Shown here in pieces: positions 54,184-62,653 of a DNA stretch of 64,000 nucleotides. Source of the stretch: JACCTU01 sp963848525 (GTDB lineage: Bacteria; Actinomycetota; Thermoleophilia; Gaiellales; Gaiellaceae); assembly GCA_963848525.1 (NCBI GenBank), contig CAWKDZ010000005.1:248001-312000 (forward strand). The letters are read 5' to 3'. Each line of letters starts with the position of its first letter. Position 1 is the stretch's first letter. The notes beneath the pieces are model-generated. The model was not told where the DNA came from. It saw only the letters and a list, made by a program, of their open reading frames with translations, and made no database searches. Position numbers and translations under genes: made by a program.

Positions 54184-54984
54184 CTACGCGGCTTTCTTCT
54201 TGGTGCGTCGCCGCGGACGCCTCTGCTGGCGTTCGAGGCTTTCGCGCAGGGCGTCCATGAGGTCCGGCGGCTGCTCTTCTTCGGGTTCCCGCTTGGGGTG
54301 AACCTCTTTGCCTTTTTGCTTGGCACGGATCACGCTCATCAGACGCTTGCGGTAGGTGTCTTCGTACTTGTCGGGATCCCACTTGGTCGAGAAGCGGTCG
54401 ATGAGGTCGAGGGCGAGCTCGACTTGTCCGGCGGGCACCGTGGCACGGGAGGGTTTGATGCCTTTGACGGGGCGGATCTCGTCGGCGAAGAACATCTTCT
54501 CGAGGGTGATGACGCCCTCGCGGATGCGGAGACACCCGAGTTGTTGCTTGTTGCGCATGACGTATTGAGCGATCCCGGCGAGCCCGGATTCCTCCATCGC
54601 GCGGACTAGGAGCGTGTACGGCTTTTCGGCGCCCTCACCGGGGCCGACGTAGTAGGTCCGTTCGAAGTAGATCGGGTCGATGTCGTCGTAGGGGACGAAG
54701 TCGGTCAGCTCGATCGTGCGGGAGCGTTCTTCTGCGGCTTCGAAGTCTTCGTCGCTGAGGTAGACGTAGTCGCCGTCCTTGGTCTCGTACGCCTTCGCGA
54801 TCTCGTCGTCAGGGACCGGCTTCTCTTCTCGCTTGCAGATCTTCTCGTAACCGATCGGACTGTCGTCTTTGACGTGGACGTAGTGGAAGTGAATGTCCTT
54901 CTCGTCGATCGCGGAGTAGATCTTCACGGGGACGTTGACGAGCCCGAAGCTGATCGCGCCGCTCCAGATCGGTCGTGGCGCCAT
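54184..54984 (-). CDS. ku: Non-homologous end-joining protein Ku
   Basis: A 266-residue bacterial Ku homodimer-forming protein. It starts APRPIWSGAISFGLVNVPVKIY, followed by VHVKDDSPIGYEKICK and FERTYYVGP. The C-terminal lysine/arginine tail (RRPRRRTKKKAA) is typical for DNA threading and LigD contact. The LigD gene is 40 kb away. ATG 54984 overlaps the stop of the zinc-ribbon gene by one base. Confidence 0.95.
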   Translation of the reverse strand: MAPRPIWSGAISFGLVNVPVKIYSAIDEKDIHFHYVHVKDDSPIGYEKICKREEKPVPDDEIAKAYETKDGDYVYLSDEDFEAAEERSRTIELTDFVPYDDIDPIYFERTYYVGPGEGAEKPYTLLVRAMEESGLAGIAQYVMRNKQQLGCLRIREGVITLEKMFFADEIRPVKGIKPSRATVPAGQVELALDLIDRFSTKWDPDKYEDTYRKRLMSVIRAKQKGKEVHPKREPEEEQPPDLMDALRESLERQQRRPRRRTKKKAA

Positions 54985-55166
54985 TACCGGTTCGGGTAGG
55001 GGTCGTCGACGCTGTCTCCGCCGGTGACGGTTTCGTACTGACCGTTGCCGCAGCTCGGGCAGGGCGGCAAGTGCTTCGTCGAGCCGACCTCGACCTGATT
55101 GCCGCAGTTGGTGCAGCGGTAGGTGCCGGCGCTGACGTCGCTTCCTGCGGGTACGGGGTTCGCCAT
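54984..55166 (-). CDS. Small zinc-ribbon protein upstream of ku
   Basis: 60 residues with CTNCG and CPSCG, a compact four-cysteine zinc ribbon. A strong GAGGAGGG lies before its ATG. TAATG overlap with ku implies shared expression. Function unknown; a role in end joining is only context. Confidence 0.75.
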   Translation of the reverse strand: MANPVPAGSDVSAGTYRCTNCGNQVEVGSTKHLPPCPSCGNGQYETVTGGDSVDDPYPNR

Positions 55167-55307
55167 GACGGGTTCCCTCCTCGGTTGCTTGAGAAAGGCG
55201 CCTTCCCGGCTCGGATGCGATGAAAACGGGCAGGTCGACGCCGAGTCCGATGACGGCGGTACTAGCTGGGACGTACCGCTGCCATAGAGTCGCACTCCGT
55301 TCGCAGC

Positions 55308-56960
55308 ATGAGAACCGGAGTCGCGCAGGGGACAGGGTCACCGCTTCCGACGATCGCGCGCGATCCTGTGCTGCGGCGGGCGGGGACGGCACTCGCGCTG
55401 TACCGGATCGCGGAGTTCGGCCCATGGGTCGCGATGCTCGTGTTCGCCTACGAGAACGGCGGGGCGACTGCGGCCGGCGTCGTCTCCCTCGCACTGCTCG
55501 CGCCGGCCGCGCTCTTCGCTCCGTTCGCCGGAGCGGTGATCGACAGGTACGGGGCCAGCAGGACGCTGGTGGGCGGATACATGGTGCAGGCGTCCGCGAT
55601 GGGCGCAACCGCGGTGTCACTGCTCGTCGGCGCGCCCCCGGTTGTGTCGTATCTCCTCGGCGCCGTGACTGCGACGGTGCTCACGGTTACCCACTCGGCG
55701 CACGCAGTCATGTCGCCTGGCATCGCCCGGACGCCGGAGCAGCTCGTCGCACTGAACGCGATCACCGGTTGGATCCTGAGCGTCGGGCTGATCGTCGCCC
55801 CGGCCGTCGCGGGGCTCATCCTCGAGTTCTCGACACCCGGCTCTGTCTACGCGTTGGGTGCGCTCCTGCTGGCCGGCGCCGCCGCCGTCGCCTTCGCGCT
55901 TCGCGGACTTGTCCCGCCGCTGGCGCGGTCGGAGGAGGACCGTCGCCGGCCGGGGCCGATTCGCGAGCTCGGACATGCCGCCCGCGGGCTCGCCGGCGAA
56001 GCCGCGGCCCGCGAGGTGCTCCTCGTGCTCGCGGCGACGTACCTGATGGTGGGCGCCTTCGACGTGCTCGCGGTAGTTCTCGCCATCGGCGAGCTGGGTC
56101 TGGGCGGTGCGGGTGCGGGCTACTTGACCGCTCTCCACGGTGCGGGCGCCGTGATCGGCGCAGCCGCGTCCTTCGCGCTGATCGGGCGGGCGCGCATCAT
56201 GCCGTTCCTGCTGATCGCCGCGTTTCTCAGTGGCGCAGGGTTCGTCGTGCTCGGCATCGCCACGCTGCTCCCGGTCGCGCTCGTCGTCGGCGCCGTCGCC
56301 GGGGTCTCGCGGAGCCTGCTCGAGGTGTCGGCCGCCACGCTCCTGCAGCGGGCGACGCCGACCGTGCTGCTGGCGCGGGTCTTCGCGTTCAAGGAAGGCC
56401 TTTCGATGGCGGCCTGGGGTCTCGGTTCGATCATGGTGCCGGCCCTCATCGCCCTGGGCGGCGTCAAGCTCGCCCTGATCGGCACCGGTGCGATCGTCCC
56501 GGTCATCGTGCTCACTCGGTTCTCTCGCCTCCTCCACGTCGACGCGGTCGCAACCGTGCCCGTCGTCGCGATCACACTCCTGCGCTCCATGCGGATCTTC
56601 CGCGCCCTGCCGGTGCCCGCTCTCGAGGGAATCGCGCACGGGGCTACCGAGGTCTCGGTCGCAGGCGGCGTCTCGATCGTCAAGCAAGGCGAGCCGGGCG
56701 ACCGCTACTACGCGATCGCGGACGGCACGGTCGAGGTCACGATCGACGGCCGGTTCGTCGGCACCCTCGATCGTGGCGAAGGATTCGGCGAGATCGCGCT
56801 GCTCCGCGAGGCGCCGCGAACCGCAAGTGTCACCGCCAAGACGGACGCATCACTGCTCGCGATCGACCGCGAGCCATTTCTCGTTGCGCTCACCGGCCAC
56901 GCCGAGAGCGAGGCGCGACTGACGACGATCGTCGCCGAACGACTCCCCGCGGGTCGTTGA
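55308..56960 (+). CDS. MFS-type transporter with C-terminal cyclic-nucleotide-binding domain
   Basis: A 550-residue protein. The first about 410 residues form some twelve hydrophobic segments with MFS character (AGAVIDRYGASRTLVGG between helices 2 and 3). The last 120 are a cNMP-binding domain: VSIVKQGEPGDRYYAIADG and GEGFGEIALLREAPRTASV, with the phosphate-binding cassette glutamate and arginine. Transport may be gated by a nucleotide. Substrate unknown. A TAGAGT lies about 17 bases upstream. Confidence 0.85.
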   Translation: MRTGVAQGTGSPLPTIARDPVLRRAGTALALYRIAEFGPWVAMLVFAYENGGATAAGVVSLALLAPAALFAPFAGAVIDRYGASRTLVGGYMVQASAMGATAVSLLVGAPPVVSYLLGAVTATVLTVTHSAHAVMSPGIARTPEQLVALNAITGWILSVGLIVAPAVAGLILEFSTPGSVYALGALLLAGAAAVAFALRGLVPPLARSEEDRRRPGPIRELGHAARGLAGEAAAREVLLVLAATYLMVGAFDVLAVVLAIGELGLGGAGAGYLTALHGAGAVIGAAASFALIGRARIMPFLLIAAFLSGAGFVVLGIATLLPVALVVGAVAGVSRSLLEVSAATLLQRATPTVLLARVFAFKEGLSMAAWGLGSIMVPALIALGGVKLALIGTGAIVPVIVLTRFSRLLHVDAVATVPVVAITLLRSMRIFRALPVPALEGIAHGATEVSVAGGVSIVKQGEPGDRYYAIADGTVEVTIDGRFVGTLDRGEGFGEIALLREAPRTASVTAKTDASLLAIDREPFLVALTGHAESEARLTTIVAERLPAGR

Positions 56961-57017
56961 GGCTCGTCACGATCGGCGCCTGATCACGAATTGCCGCAGC
57001 GGGTATGCGAGGGGTTC

Positions 57018-57779
57018 GTGGCACGACGGCACGCAGAGACGGGCGAGCGATCCGGCAGGGCGTTTCGAGGGCTTGCCCTGGTCTTCGCCCTGTCCTTCCT
57101 GAACCTCGTCGGCGTCCTGATCACGGTGATCGCGCTCGGCGGCCTGGCGCCGTGGTCGCGCTGGCAGTTCGTCGGGCTCTTCGGCCTCATCGAGACCGCC
57201 TCGGGGCTCGCGAACGTCGTCTCTCCGAACATCTGGCGGCTCTCCATCGCCGAGCTACAGACGAGCGGGCGTACGTCCGTGAAGCTCGCGGCGTCTGCAT
57301 TGCTGCTTCCCCATTGGGGCGGGCTGGCTCGCTCCGCGGCCGGTGTCGTGTGCCTCGCGCTGGCGGCCTGGCAGGAGGGCGTCGGGCCCGTGACCGTCCT
57401 CCTCCTTCCGCTCGTGCTCGCGCTTGCGTGGTCGATCCTCGCGCTCTCCGCGGTGCTCGCCCGCGGTGGGGTCAGCCGGCCGGACCTCGACGTCGTGCAG
57501 TTCGTGGTTCGTTGGGGCGGGCGGGAGCACGAGCTGGTTCCCATCAGCATCGTCGCCTCGGTCCTTCAGTTCCTCCTCGGGATCGCGACGATCCCCGCCG
57601 TCAAGCTGCTTCCCCCGTCGGTGCTGTACCAGCCGGAGCTCGGACCATCGGCGAACGCGTTGCTCGTGGCGCTCGCGGTCTCGTTGGTGCTCTCCGCCGC
57701 GGTCTACTGGCTCTGGTCCGACCGGATCGAGCTGAACGCGCCGACGGACCAGCAACGCGAAGCAGAGGAGCACGGCTGA
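57018..57779 (+). CDS. Hypothetical multi-pass membrane protein
   Basis: A 253-residue protein with about six hydrophobic segments (ALVFALSFLNLVGVLITVIALGG; VTVLLLPLVLALAWSILALSAVLA; ANALLVALAVSLVLSAAVYWLW). No family recognised. GTG 57018 follows GAGGGG by 4 bases, a better start than the TTG at 56991. It is 57 bases after the MFS gene and ends at a 10-bp hairpin. Confidence 0.65.
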   Translation: MARRHAETGERSGRAFRGLALVFALSFLNLVGVLITVIALGGLAPWSRWQFVGLFGLIETASGLANVVSPNIWRLSIAELQTSGRTSVKLAASALLLPHWGGLARSAAGVVCLALAAWQEGVGPVTVLLLPLVLALAWSILALSAVLARGGVSRPDLDVVQFVVRWGGREHELVPISIVASVLQFLLGIATIPAVKLLPPSVLYQPELGPSANALLVALAVSLVLSAAVYWLWSDRIELNAPTDQQREAEEHG

Positions 57780-57780
57780 T

Positions 57781-57807
57781 CGGGCGAAGTCAACGCGACT
57801 TCGCCCG
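57781..57807. terminator. Perfect 10-bp hairpin between convergent genes
   Basis: CGGGCGAAGT pairs with ACTTCGCCCG across a 7-base loop, directly after the membrane-protein stop. It can serve both strands. Confidence 0.6.
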
Positions 57808-57819
57808 ACCGCCGATGCC

Positions 57820-57885
57820 TCACAGGAGAATGATGATCAGCAGGATGATCAGAATCAGCAGAAGAACGCCGCCACCGATGTACAT
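57820..57885 (-). CDS. 21-residue hydrophobic microprotein
   Basis: It reads MYIGGG followed by fifteen hydrophobic residues to the stop, a single membrane helix. GGAGG lies 7 bases before the ATG, and a hairpin follows the stop. Too short for gene finders. The plus-strand frame over the same bases encodes an unlikely basic peptide. Function unknown. Confidence 0.6.
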   Translation of the reverse strand: MYIGGGVLLLILIILLIIILL

Positions 57886-57960
57886 CCACAGCCTCCGTTC
57901 GTCCGATGTCGAGGACGTCGTTTCCTTTTCGACCCATTTCACACGCGTCGTGCCCGCGGT

Positions 57961-58188
57961 CTAGCTGGTGTGCGGCGGCCCTTCGACGTAGCTCCGCCTG
58001 CGGCTGCCCCAGTAGCCCGGGCCGCCCCAGCTCGACCAGAAGATCATTGACAGGACGGCGCCGAGCGCGCCGACGACCATCAGGATCACGCCGACCGCAT
58101 CGAGGTCGATGCCCGAGAGCTCGCCCGTCACCCCCCAGACGAGGATCGCGCCGACGGCGATCAGGAGCAGGCTGACTCCGATTCCCAT
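57961..58188 (-). CDS. Small two-helix membrane protein, DUF6458-like
   Basis: 75 residues: GIGVSLLLIAVGAILVWGV, then VGVILMVVGALGAVLSMIFW, and a polar tail. The MGIG start and two-helix layout resemble DUF6458 of actinobacteria. AAGGAGG lies before the ATG. Function unknown. Confidence 0.78.
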   Translation of the reverse strand: MGIGVSLLLIAVGAILVWGVTGELSGIDLDAVGVILMVVGALGAVLSMIFWSSWGGPGYWGSRRRSYVEGPPHTS

Positions 58189-58297
58189 TCGCGCCCTCCT
58201 TGGTGGTTTCGCACGGCCCGGATGCCCCCGTCGGGAGTGCCGAAAACGCTCGGCTCGTGCGGCGCGGCTCTATCTGGCAGGGCCGATGGGCGTTCAG

Positions 58298-58303
58298 TAG
58301 GCT
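58298..58303 (+). promoter_or_regulatory. Candidate -10 hexamer before ctaC
   Basis: TAGGCT, 9 bases before the TTG start of ctaC, with no Shine-Dalgarno. It would drive the oxidase operon as a leaderless transcript. Confidence 0.4.
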
Positions 58304-58312
58304 CGGCCGGCC

Positions 58313-59266
58313 TTGCGCAGGGGAGCTGTCGTCGCGCTGGTCTCCATCGCGCTGGTCGTCGCCGCCGTGACGACCGCGATCGCGTTCTTCATCGACTGGC
58401 TTCCCGAGCAGGCCTCGGAGGAGCGGCAGAGCATCGACCTCGTCATCTGGGTCACTGTCGGAATCTGCATCTTCGTCTTCGCGGTCGTCGCTGCGGTCTC
58501 GATCTACGCGGGCGTCAAGTTCCGCGTCCGACCCGACGACGAGTCCGACGGGCCGCCGATCCACGGTCACACCGGCCTCGAGATCCTCTGGACCGTGGTC
58601 CCGACCGCACTCGTGACCGTGATCGCGGTGCTGAGCGCCGTCGTGCTCGCCCAGAACGACAGTGCGAAGGGGACGCCGATGCGGGTCGACGTGCTCGCGC
58701 AGCAGTTCGCGTGGCAGTTCAGGTATCCCGAGCAGCGCGACGTCAGGGCGACGAACCTCTACCTCCCGGTCGGGCGCTCGACGAAGCTGACGCTCACGTC
58801 GAGGGACGTGATCCACTCCTTCTGGGTCCCGGAGTTCGGCCAGAAACAGGACGCGGTGCCCGGGATCGTGACGACGATCATCATCACGCCGACGAAGGTC
58901 GGTGAGTACAGGCTCTTCTGCACGGAGCTCTGCGGCCAGGGGCACGGCCTCATGCGCACCCGGGCGATCGTGCTCTCGCAGTCCGACTTCGACGCGTGGG
59001 TCCGCCGGCAGGGGCCGAGCGTGGAGCCCCCCGACCAGATCGACGCGAGGACGACGTTCGCCGAGACCTGCGGCGGCTGCCATACGCTCGCGAAGGCGGG
59101 CACGAGCGGCACGATCGGCCCGTCGCTCGAGAACCTCGAGCTCGCGCCCGAGGACATCGAGGAGCAGATCCGCAAGGGCGGCGGCGGGATGCCGGCGTTC
59201 GAAGGTCAGCTGAGCGAGGAAGAGATCGAGGCGCTCGTGCAGTATCTGGCGGGGGCCGAGGAATGA
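58313..59266 (+). CDS. ctaC: Cytochrome c oxidase subunit II with fused cytochrome c domain (caa3 type)
   Basis: A 317-residue subunit II. Two N-terminal membrane helices precede the cupredoxin domain, whose CuA site is complete: CTELCGQGHGLM, with an upstream His in DVIHSFWVPE. A C-terminal cytochrome c domain has CGGCH and GGGMPAFEGQLS with the distal methionine, making this a caa3-type oxidase. TTG 58313 is the start. It overlaps ctaD by 4 bases. Confidence 0.95.
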   Translation: MRRGAVVALVSIALVVAAVTTAIAFFIDWLPEQASEERQSIDLVIWVTVGICIFVFAVVAAVSIYAGVKFRVRPDDESDGPPIHGHTGLEILWTVVPTALVTVIAVLSAVVLAQNDSAKGTPMRVDVLAQQFAWQFRYPEQRDVRATNLYLPVGRSTKLTLTSRDVIHSFWVPEFGQKQDAVPGIVTTIIITPTKVGEYRLFCTELCGQGHGLMRTRAIVLSQSDFDAWVRRQGPSVEPPDQIDARTTFAETCGGCHTLAKAGTSGTIGPSLENLELAPEDIEEQIRKGGGGMPAFEGQLSEEEIEALVQYLAGAEE

Positions 59267-61203
59267 GCGAGACGACGACGCAGCACGCGACGCACGACAC
59301 GCACAACGGTGGACCGCCCCACCGCCGTCACTGGCTGCTGAGAGCCGGCTGGCCGCGCGCCGCGTGGATGACGGGCGCGTTCTTCCTGCTCGGGATGGGG
59401 ATCGTCGTCGGGCTGCGCGCGCTCGGCGGCTACGACCCGCCGCTCGACTGGGAGCCGGTCATCGTCGTTTCCGCGCTGACGATGGCGCCGCTCGGCTTCC
59501 TCGCCGGGCTCGGCGGCTTCGACTACTGGGTCGCCTATGCGCTCGGGCAGCCCACGCAGCCGGAGGACCACTCCGGTCACGGCGCTTACAGCTGGCGCGA
59601 CTACTTCCGCGTCAACACCGACCACAAGGTGATCGGGATCCAGTACGTCGCGACGACGATCTTCTTCTTCCTCGCCGGTGGACTGCTCGCGATGCTCGTG
59701 CGCGCAGAGCTCGCACAGCCCGCGACCTCGTTCTTCGACACGCAGACCTACAACGAGCTCTTCACCGTCCACGCGTCGCTGATGATCTTCCTCTTCATCA
59801 TCCCGGCGTTCGCGGGGCTCGCGAACTACGTGCTCCCGCTGATGATCGGCGCGCCGGACATGGCGTTCCCTCGGCTGAACGCGCTCTCGTACTGGCTGCT
59901 CCCGATCGCGGGGATCATGCTGCTCTGCTCGTTCTTCTTCCCGGGAGTCGGCGCAGGCTGGACGAACTACGCGACGCTCTCGACGACGCAGCCGTTCGGG
60001 AACGCCTTCTTCTCGATGGCCGTGCAGTGGGCCGGCGCGAGCTCGATCATGACCGCCCTCAACTTCCTGGTCACGATCATCACGATGCGCGCGCCGGGGA
60101 TGACGTTCTGGCGCATGCCGCTGCTCGTCTGGGCGAACTTCACGACGTCACTGCTCGTCGTGATCGCCACGCCGTTCATCGCCGGGTCGCAGTTCTTCGT
60201 CATGTTCGACAGGGTGATGCACACGAACTTCTTCAACCCCGGCGAGGACGGCTACGTGCTGGGCTACCAGCACATCTTCTGGTTCTACTCGCACCCGGCC
60301 GTCTACATCATGATGCTCCCCGGCTTCGGGATCGCCTCGGAGGTGATCTCGACGTTCTCGCGCAAGCCGATCTTCGGCTACCGCCTGATGGCGCTCTCGT
60401 TGATGGCGATCCTCGTGCTCGGCTTCTCGGTCTGGGCGCACCACATGTTCGTGTCCGGGATGGCGACCTACCTGCGTGTGCCGATGATGGTGACGACCCT
60501 GCTGATCGCGATCCCGACCGGGATCAAGGTCTTCTCCTGGCTGGCGACGCTGTGGGAGGGGCGTCTCCACTTTCGCGCGCCGATGCTGTGGGCGCTCGGC
60601 TTCGTTTCGATGTTCGTGATCGGCGGGCTGTCCGGGATCATGCTCGGCGCGGTCCCGATCGACATCTACACGAGCGACACGTACTTCATCGTCGCCCACA
60701 TCCACTACGTGCTGCTCGGCGGCTCGCTGTTCACGATCTTCGCCGGGATCTACTACTGGTTCCCGAAGATGACGGGCCGGATGTACAACGAGACGCTCGC
60801 CAAGGTCCACTTCTGGCTGACGCTCGTGGCCTTCAACGCGACCTTCTTCCCGATGCACATCATCGGCGTGCAGGGGATGCCGCGGCGCGTGCCGACCTAC
60901 GAGGACCAGTTCGCGAACTGGAACCTGTTCATCTCGATCTCGTCGTTCGTGCTCGGGGCCTCGTTCATGATCTTCGTCTACAACATGATCGTGTCCTGGA
61001 AGTCGGGGCCGCTCGCGCCGGCGAACCCCTGGCGCGGGATGACGATCGAGTGGCTCGTCAGCTCCCCACCGCCGGTCTTCAACTTCGACGAGGTGCCGCA
61101 GGTCGTGGGCAACCCGTACGAGTACGGCGTCAAGGGCGCACGGCACGCGATCCTCAACGGCGACCGCGCGGCGGTCGAGCTCGAACCGGCGAGGACGACG
61201 TGA
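59263..61203 (+). CDS. ctaD: Cytochrome c oxidase subunit I, A2-type haem-copper oxidase
   Basis: A 646-residue subunit I. FTVHASLMIF holds a low-spin haem ligand, WAHHMFVSG the CuB histidines, and VAHIHYVLLGG the remaining haem ligands. The D-channel glutamate motif HPEVY is replaced by YSHPAVYIM, the tyrosine-serine form of A2-type oxidases. About 90 extra N-terminal residues add two membrane helices before the normal first helix (HKVIGIQYVATTIFFFLAGG). It reduces oxygen and pumps protons. It overlaps the next gene by 4 bases. Confidence 0.95.
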   Translation: MSETTTQHATHDTHNGGPPHRRHWLLRAGWPRAAWMTGAFFLLGMGIVVGLRALGGYDPPLDWEPVIVVSALTMAPLGFLAGLGGFDYWVAYALGQPTQPEDHSGHGAYSWRDYFRVNTDHKVIGIQYVATTIFFFLAGGLLAMLVRAELAQPATSFFDTQTYNELFTVHASLMIFLFIIPAFAGLANYVLPLMIGAPDMAFPRLNALSYWLLPIAGIMLLCSFFFPGVGAGWTNYATLSTTQPFGNAFFSMAVQWAGASSIMTALNFLVTIITMRAPGMTFWRMPLLVWANFTTSLLVVIATPFIAGSQFFVMFDRVMHTNFFNPGEDGYVLGYQHIFWFYSHPAVYIMMLPGFGIASEVISTFSRKPIFGYRLMALSLMAILVLGFSVWAHHMFVSGMATYLRVPMMVTTLLIAIPTGIKVFSWLATLWEGRLHFRAPMLWALGFVSMFVIGGLSGIMLGAVPIDIYTSDTYFIVAHIHYVLLGGSLFTIFAGIYYWFPKMTGRMYNETLAKVHFWLTLVAFNATFFPMHIIGVQGMPRRVPTYEDQFANWNLFISISSFVLGASFMIFVYNMIVSWKSGPLAPANPWRGMTIEWLVSSPPPVFNFDEVPQVVGNPYEYGVKGARHAILNGDRAAVELEPARTT

Positions 61204-62039
61204 GCCGCCACGTCCTGGTGATCGCGAACGAGACGGCTGCGTCGAGCAGCCTGCTCGAGAAGTTGCGGGAGCGCGCTGCCGCCGGCGACCCGCTCGTGAC
61301 CGTGATCGCGCCGGTCAACCAGCCGAGCGAGGGCTACGTCGTCTACGAGGACACGCGGCGGGCGTCGGCCGGGCGCCGGCTCGACCGGACGCTCGAGCTC
61401 CTTCGTCGCGCCCAGATCCGCGCGAACGGCATGGTCGTAGAGGCCGACCCCGTCAGTGCGGTCAAGGACGCGCTCGCGCAGCTCGAGCCGCCCGTGACCG
61501 AGATCGTCGTCTCGACGCATCCCAGGGAGCGCTCGGGCTGGCTCCGCCGCAACGTCGTCGAGCGCGTTCGGAACGCTGCGGGCGACCTGCCGGTCGAGCA
61601 CGTCGTCGCGGGCAAGGCGGACGAGGACGAGCAGACGAACGTGCTCGTGGTCGCCAACCAGACGCTCTCGTCGGCGCCGCTCCTCGAGCGGATTCGCGAA
61701 CGCGCGGCGAAGGGCCAGGTGGGCTTCCTCGTGATCGCGCCGCAGGGCCACGAGTACGGCGATGAGCAGACGAAGGCCGAGCGGCGGTTGCGACGGCTCG
61801 TCGCCGAGCTGCGGGCGGAGGGGATCGACGCCCACGGTCAGATCGCGCACCCGGACCCGCACACGGCGGCGATGCAGACGATCCACGACGAGCGGGTCGA
61901 CGAGGTGATCGTCTCGACCTTCCCCGGCCAGAAGTCCGGTTGGCTCCGGCGCGATCTCGTCGAGCGGCTGCGGAGCGACGCCGGCGTGCCGGTCGACCAC
62001 GTGGTCTCCGAGCCCGAGCGTGAGGAGGCGCCCGCCTAA
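61200..62039 (+). CDS. Tandem USP-like domain protein inside the oxidase operon
   Basis: A 279-residue soluble protein made of two similar halves. Each begins with a VLVIAN or VLVVAN strand and ends with an STHP or STFP motif followed by SGWLRR and VEHVV or VDHVV. The fold looks like universal stress protein/adenine alpha-hydrolase domains. A third copy is in the gene at 62654. It lies between ctaD and ctaE with overlaps on both sides, so it is probably tied to oxidase assembly or regulation. Function unknown. Confidence 0.8.
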   Translation: MSRHVLVIANETAASSSLLEKLRERAAAGDPLVTVIAPVNQPSEGYVVYEDTRRASAGRRLDRTLELLRRAQIRANGMVVEADPVSAVKDALAQLEPPVTEIVVSTHPRERSGWLRRNVVERVRNAAGDLPVEHVVAGKADEDEQTNVLVVANQTLSSAPLLERIRERAAKGQVGFLVIAPQGHEYGDEQTKAERRLRRLVAELRAEGIDAHGQIAHPDPHTAAMQTIHDERVDEVIVSTFPGQKSGWLRRDLVERLRSDAGVPVDHVVSEPEREEAPA

Positions 62040-62644
62040 TGGCCGCCGCGCACGCCGAAGCGGTCGAGCACCACCACGGGCCGCCGCCGGCGCACCAGAG
62101 CTCGCGCGTCGACTCGCGCGTGCTCGGGATGTTCCTGTTCATCGCGTCGGAGGTGATGCTCTTCGGCGCGTTCTTCACGGCGTACTTCTTCGTCCGCGTC
62201 GTCGGGGGCTCGCCGTGGCCGCCGGAGGGGTTCCACCTCCCGGTCTACGTCGCGGGGGTGAACACGGCGATCCTCGTCACCTCGTCGTTCACGATCCACT
62301 GGGCGCTCCAGTCGATCAAGCGCGACAACCGCGCAGGCCTCCAGGCCGGGCTCGTGCTCACGCTCGCACTCGGGCTCGTCTTCCTGCTCACCCAGGCGCG
62401 CGAGTACTCGCGCATCGGCTTCAACCCGTCCGACGGGGCCTTCGGAACGATCTTCTTCGGGCTCACGGGCCTACACGGAGCGCACGTGTTCGTCGGCCTG
62501 ACCCTGCTCACCTTCGCGACGATTCGCGCGTTCCGCGGCCACTTCTCGGCGGAGCATCATCACGGCGTCGAGATCCCGGGGATCTACTGGCACTTCGTCG
62601 ACGTAATGTGGATCGTGGTCTACACGACGATCTACATCCTCTAG
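62039..62644 (+). CDS. ctaE: Cytochrome c oxidase subunit III
   Basis: A 201-residue, five-helix subunit III. A His-rich N terminus (AVEHHHGPPPAH) precedes LGMFLFIASEVMLFGAFFTAYF. GLHGAHVFVGL and IYWHFVDVMWIVVY are typical. This is the short form, lacking the first two helices of mitochondrial COX3; two extra helices are instead fused to CtaD. ATG 62039 overlaps the upstream stop. Confidence 0.94.
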   Translation: MAAAHAEAVEHHHGPPPAHQSSRVDSRVLGMFLFIASEVMLFGAFFTAYFFVRVVGGSPWPPEGFHLPVYVAGVNTAILVTSSFTIHWALQSIKRDNRAGLQAGLVLTLALGLVFLLTQAREYSRIGFNPSDGAFGTIFFGLTGLHGAHVFVGLTLLTFATIRAFRGHFSAEHHHGVEIPGIYWHFVDVMWIVVYTTIYIL

Positions 62645-62653
62645 GAGCTTCGA

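Noticed and set aside
57816..57964. Plus-strand 49-residue frame MPHRRMM...
   Set aside because: No ribosome site, odd composition, and it overlaps the better-supported 21-residue minus-strand gene.
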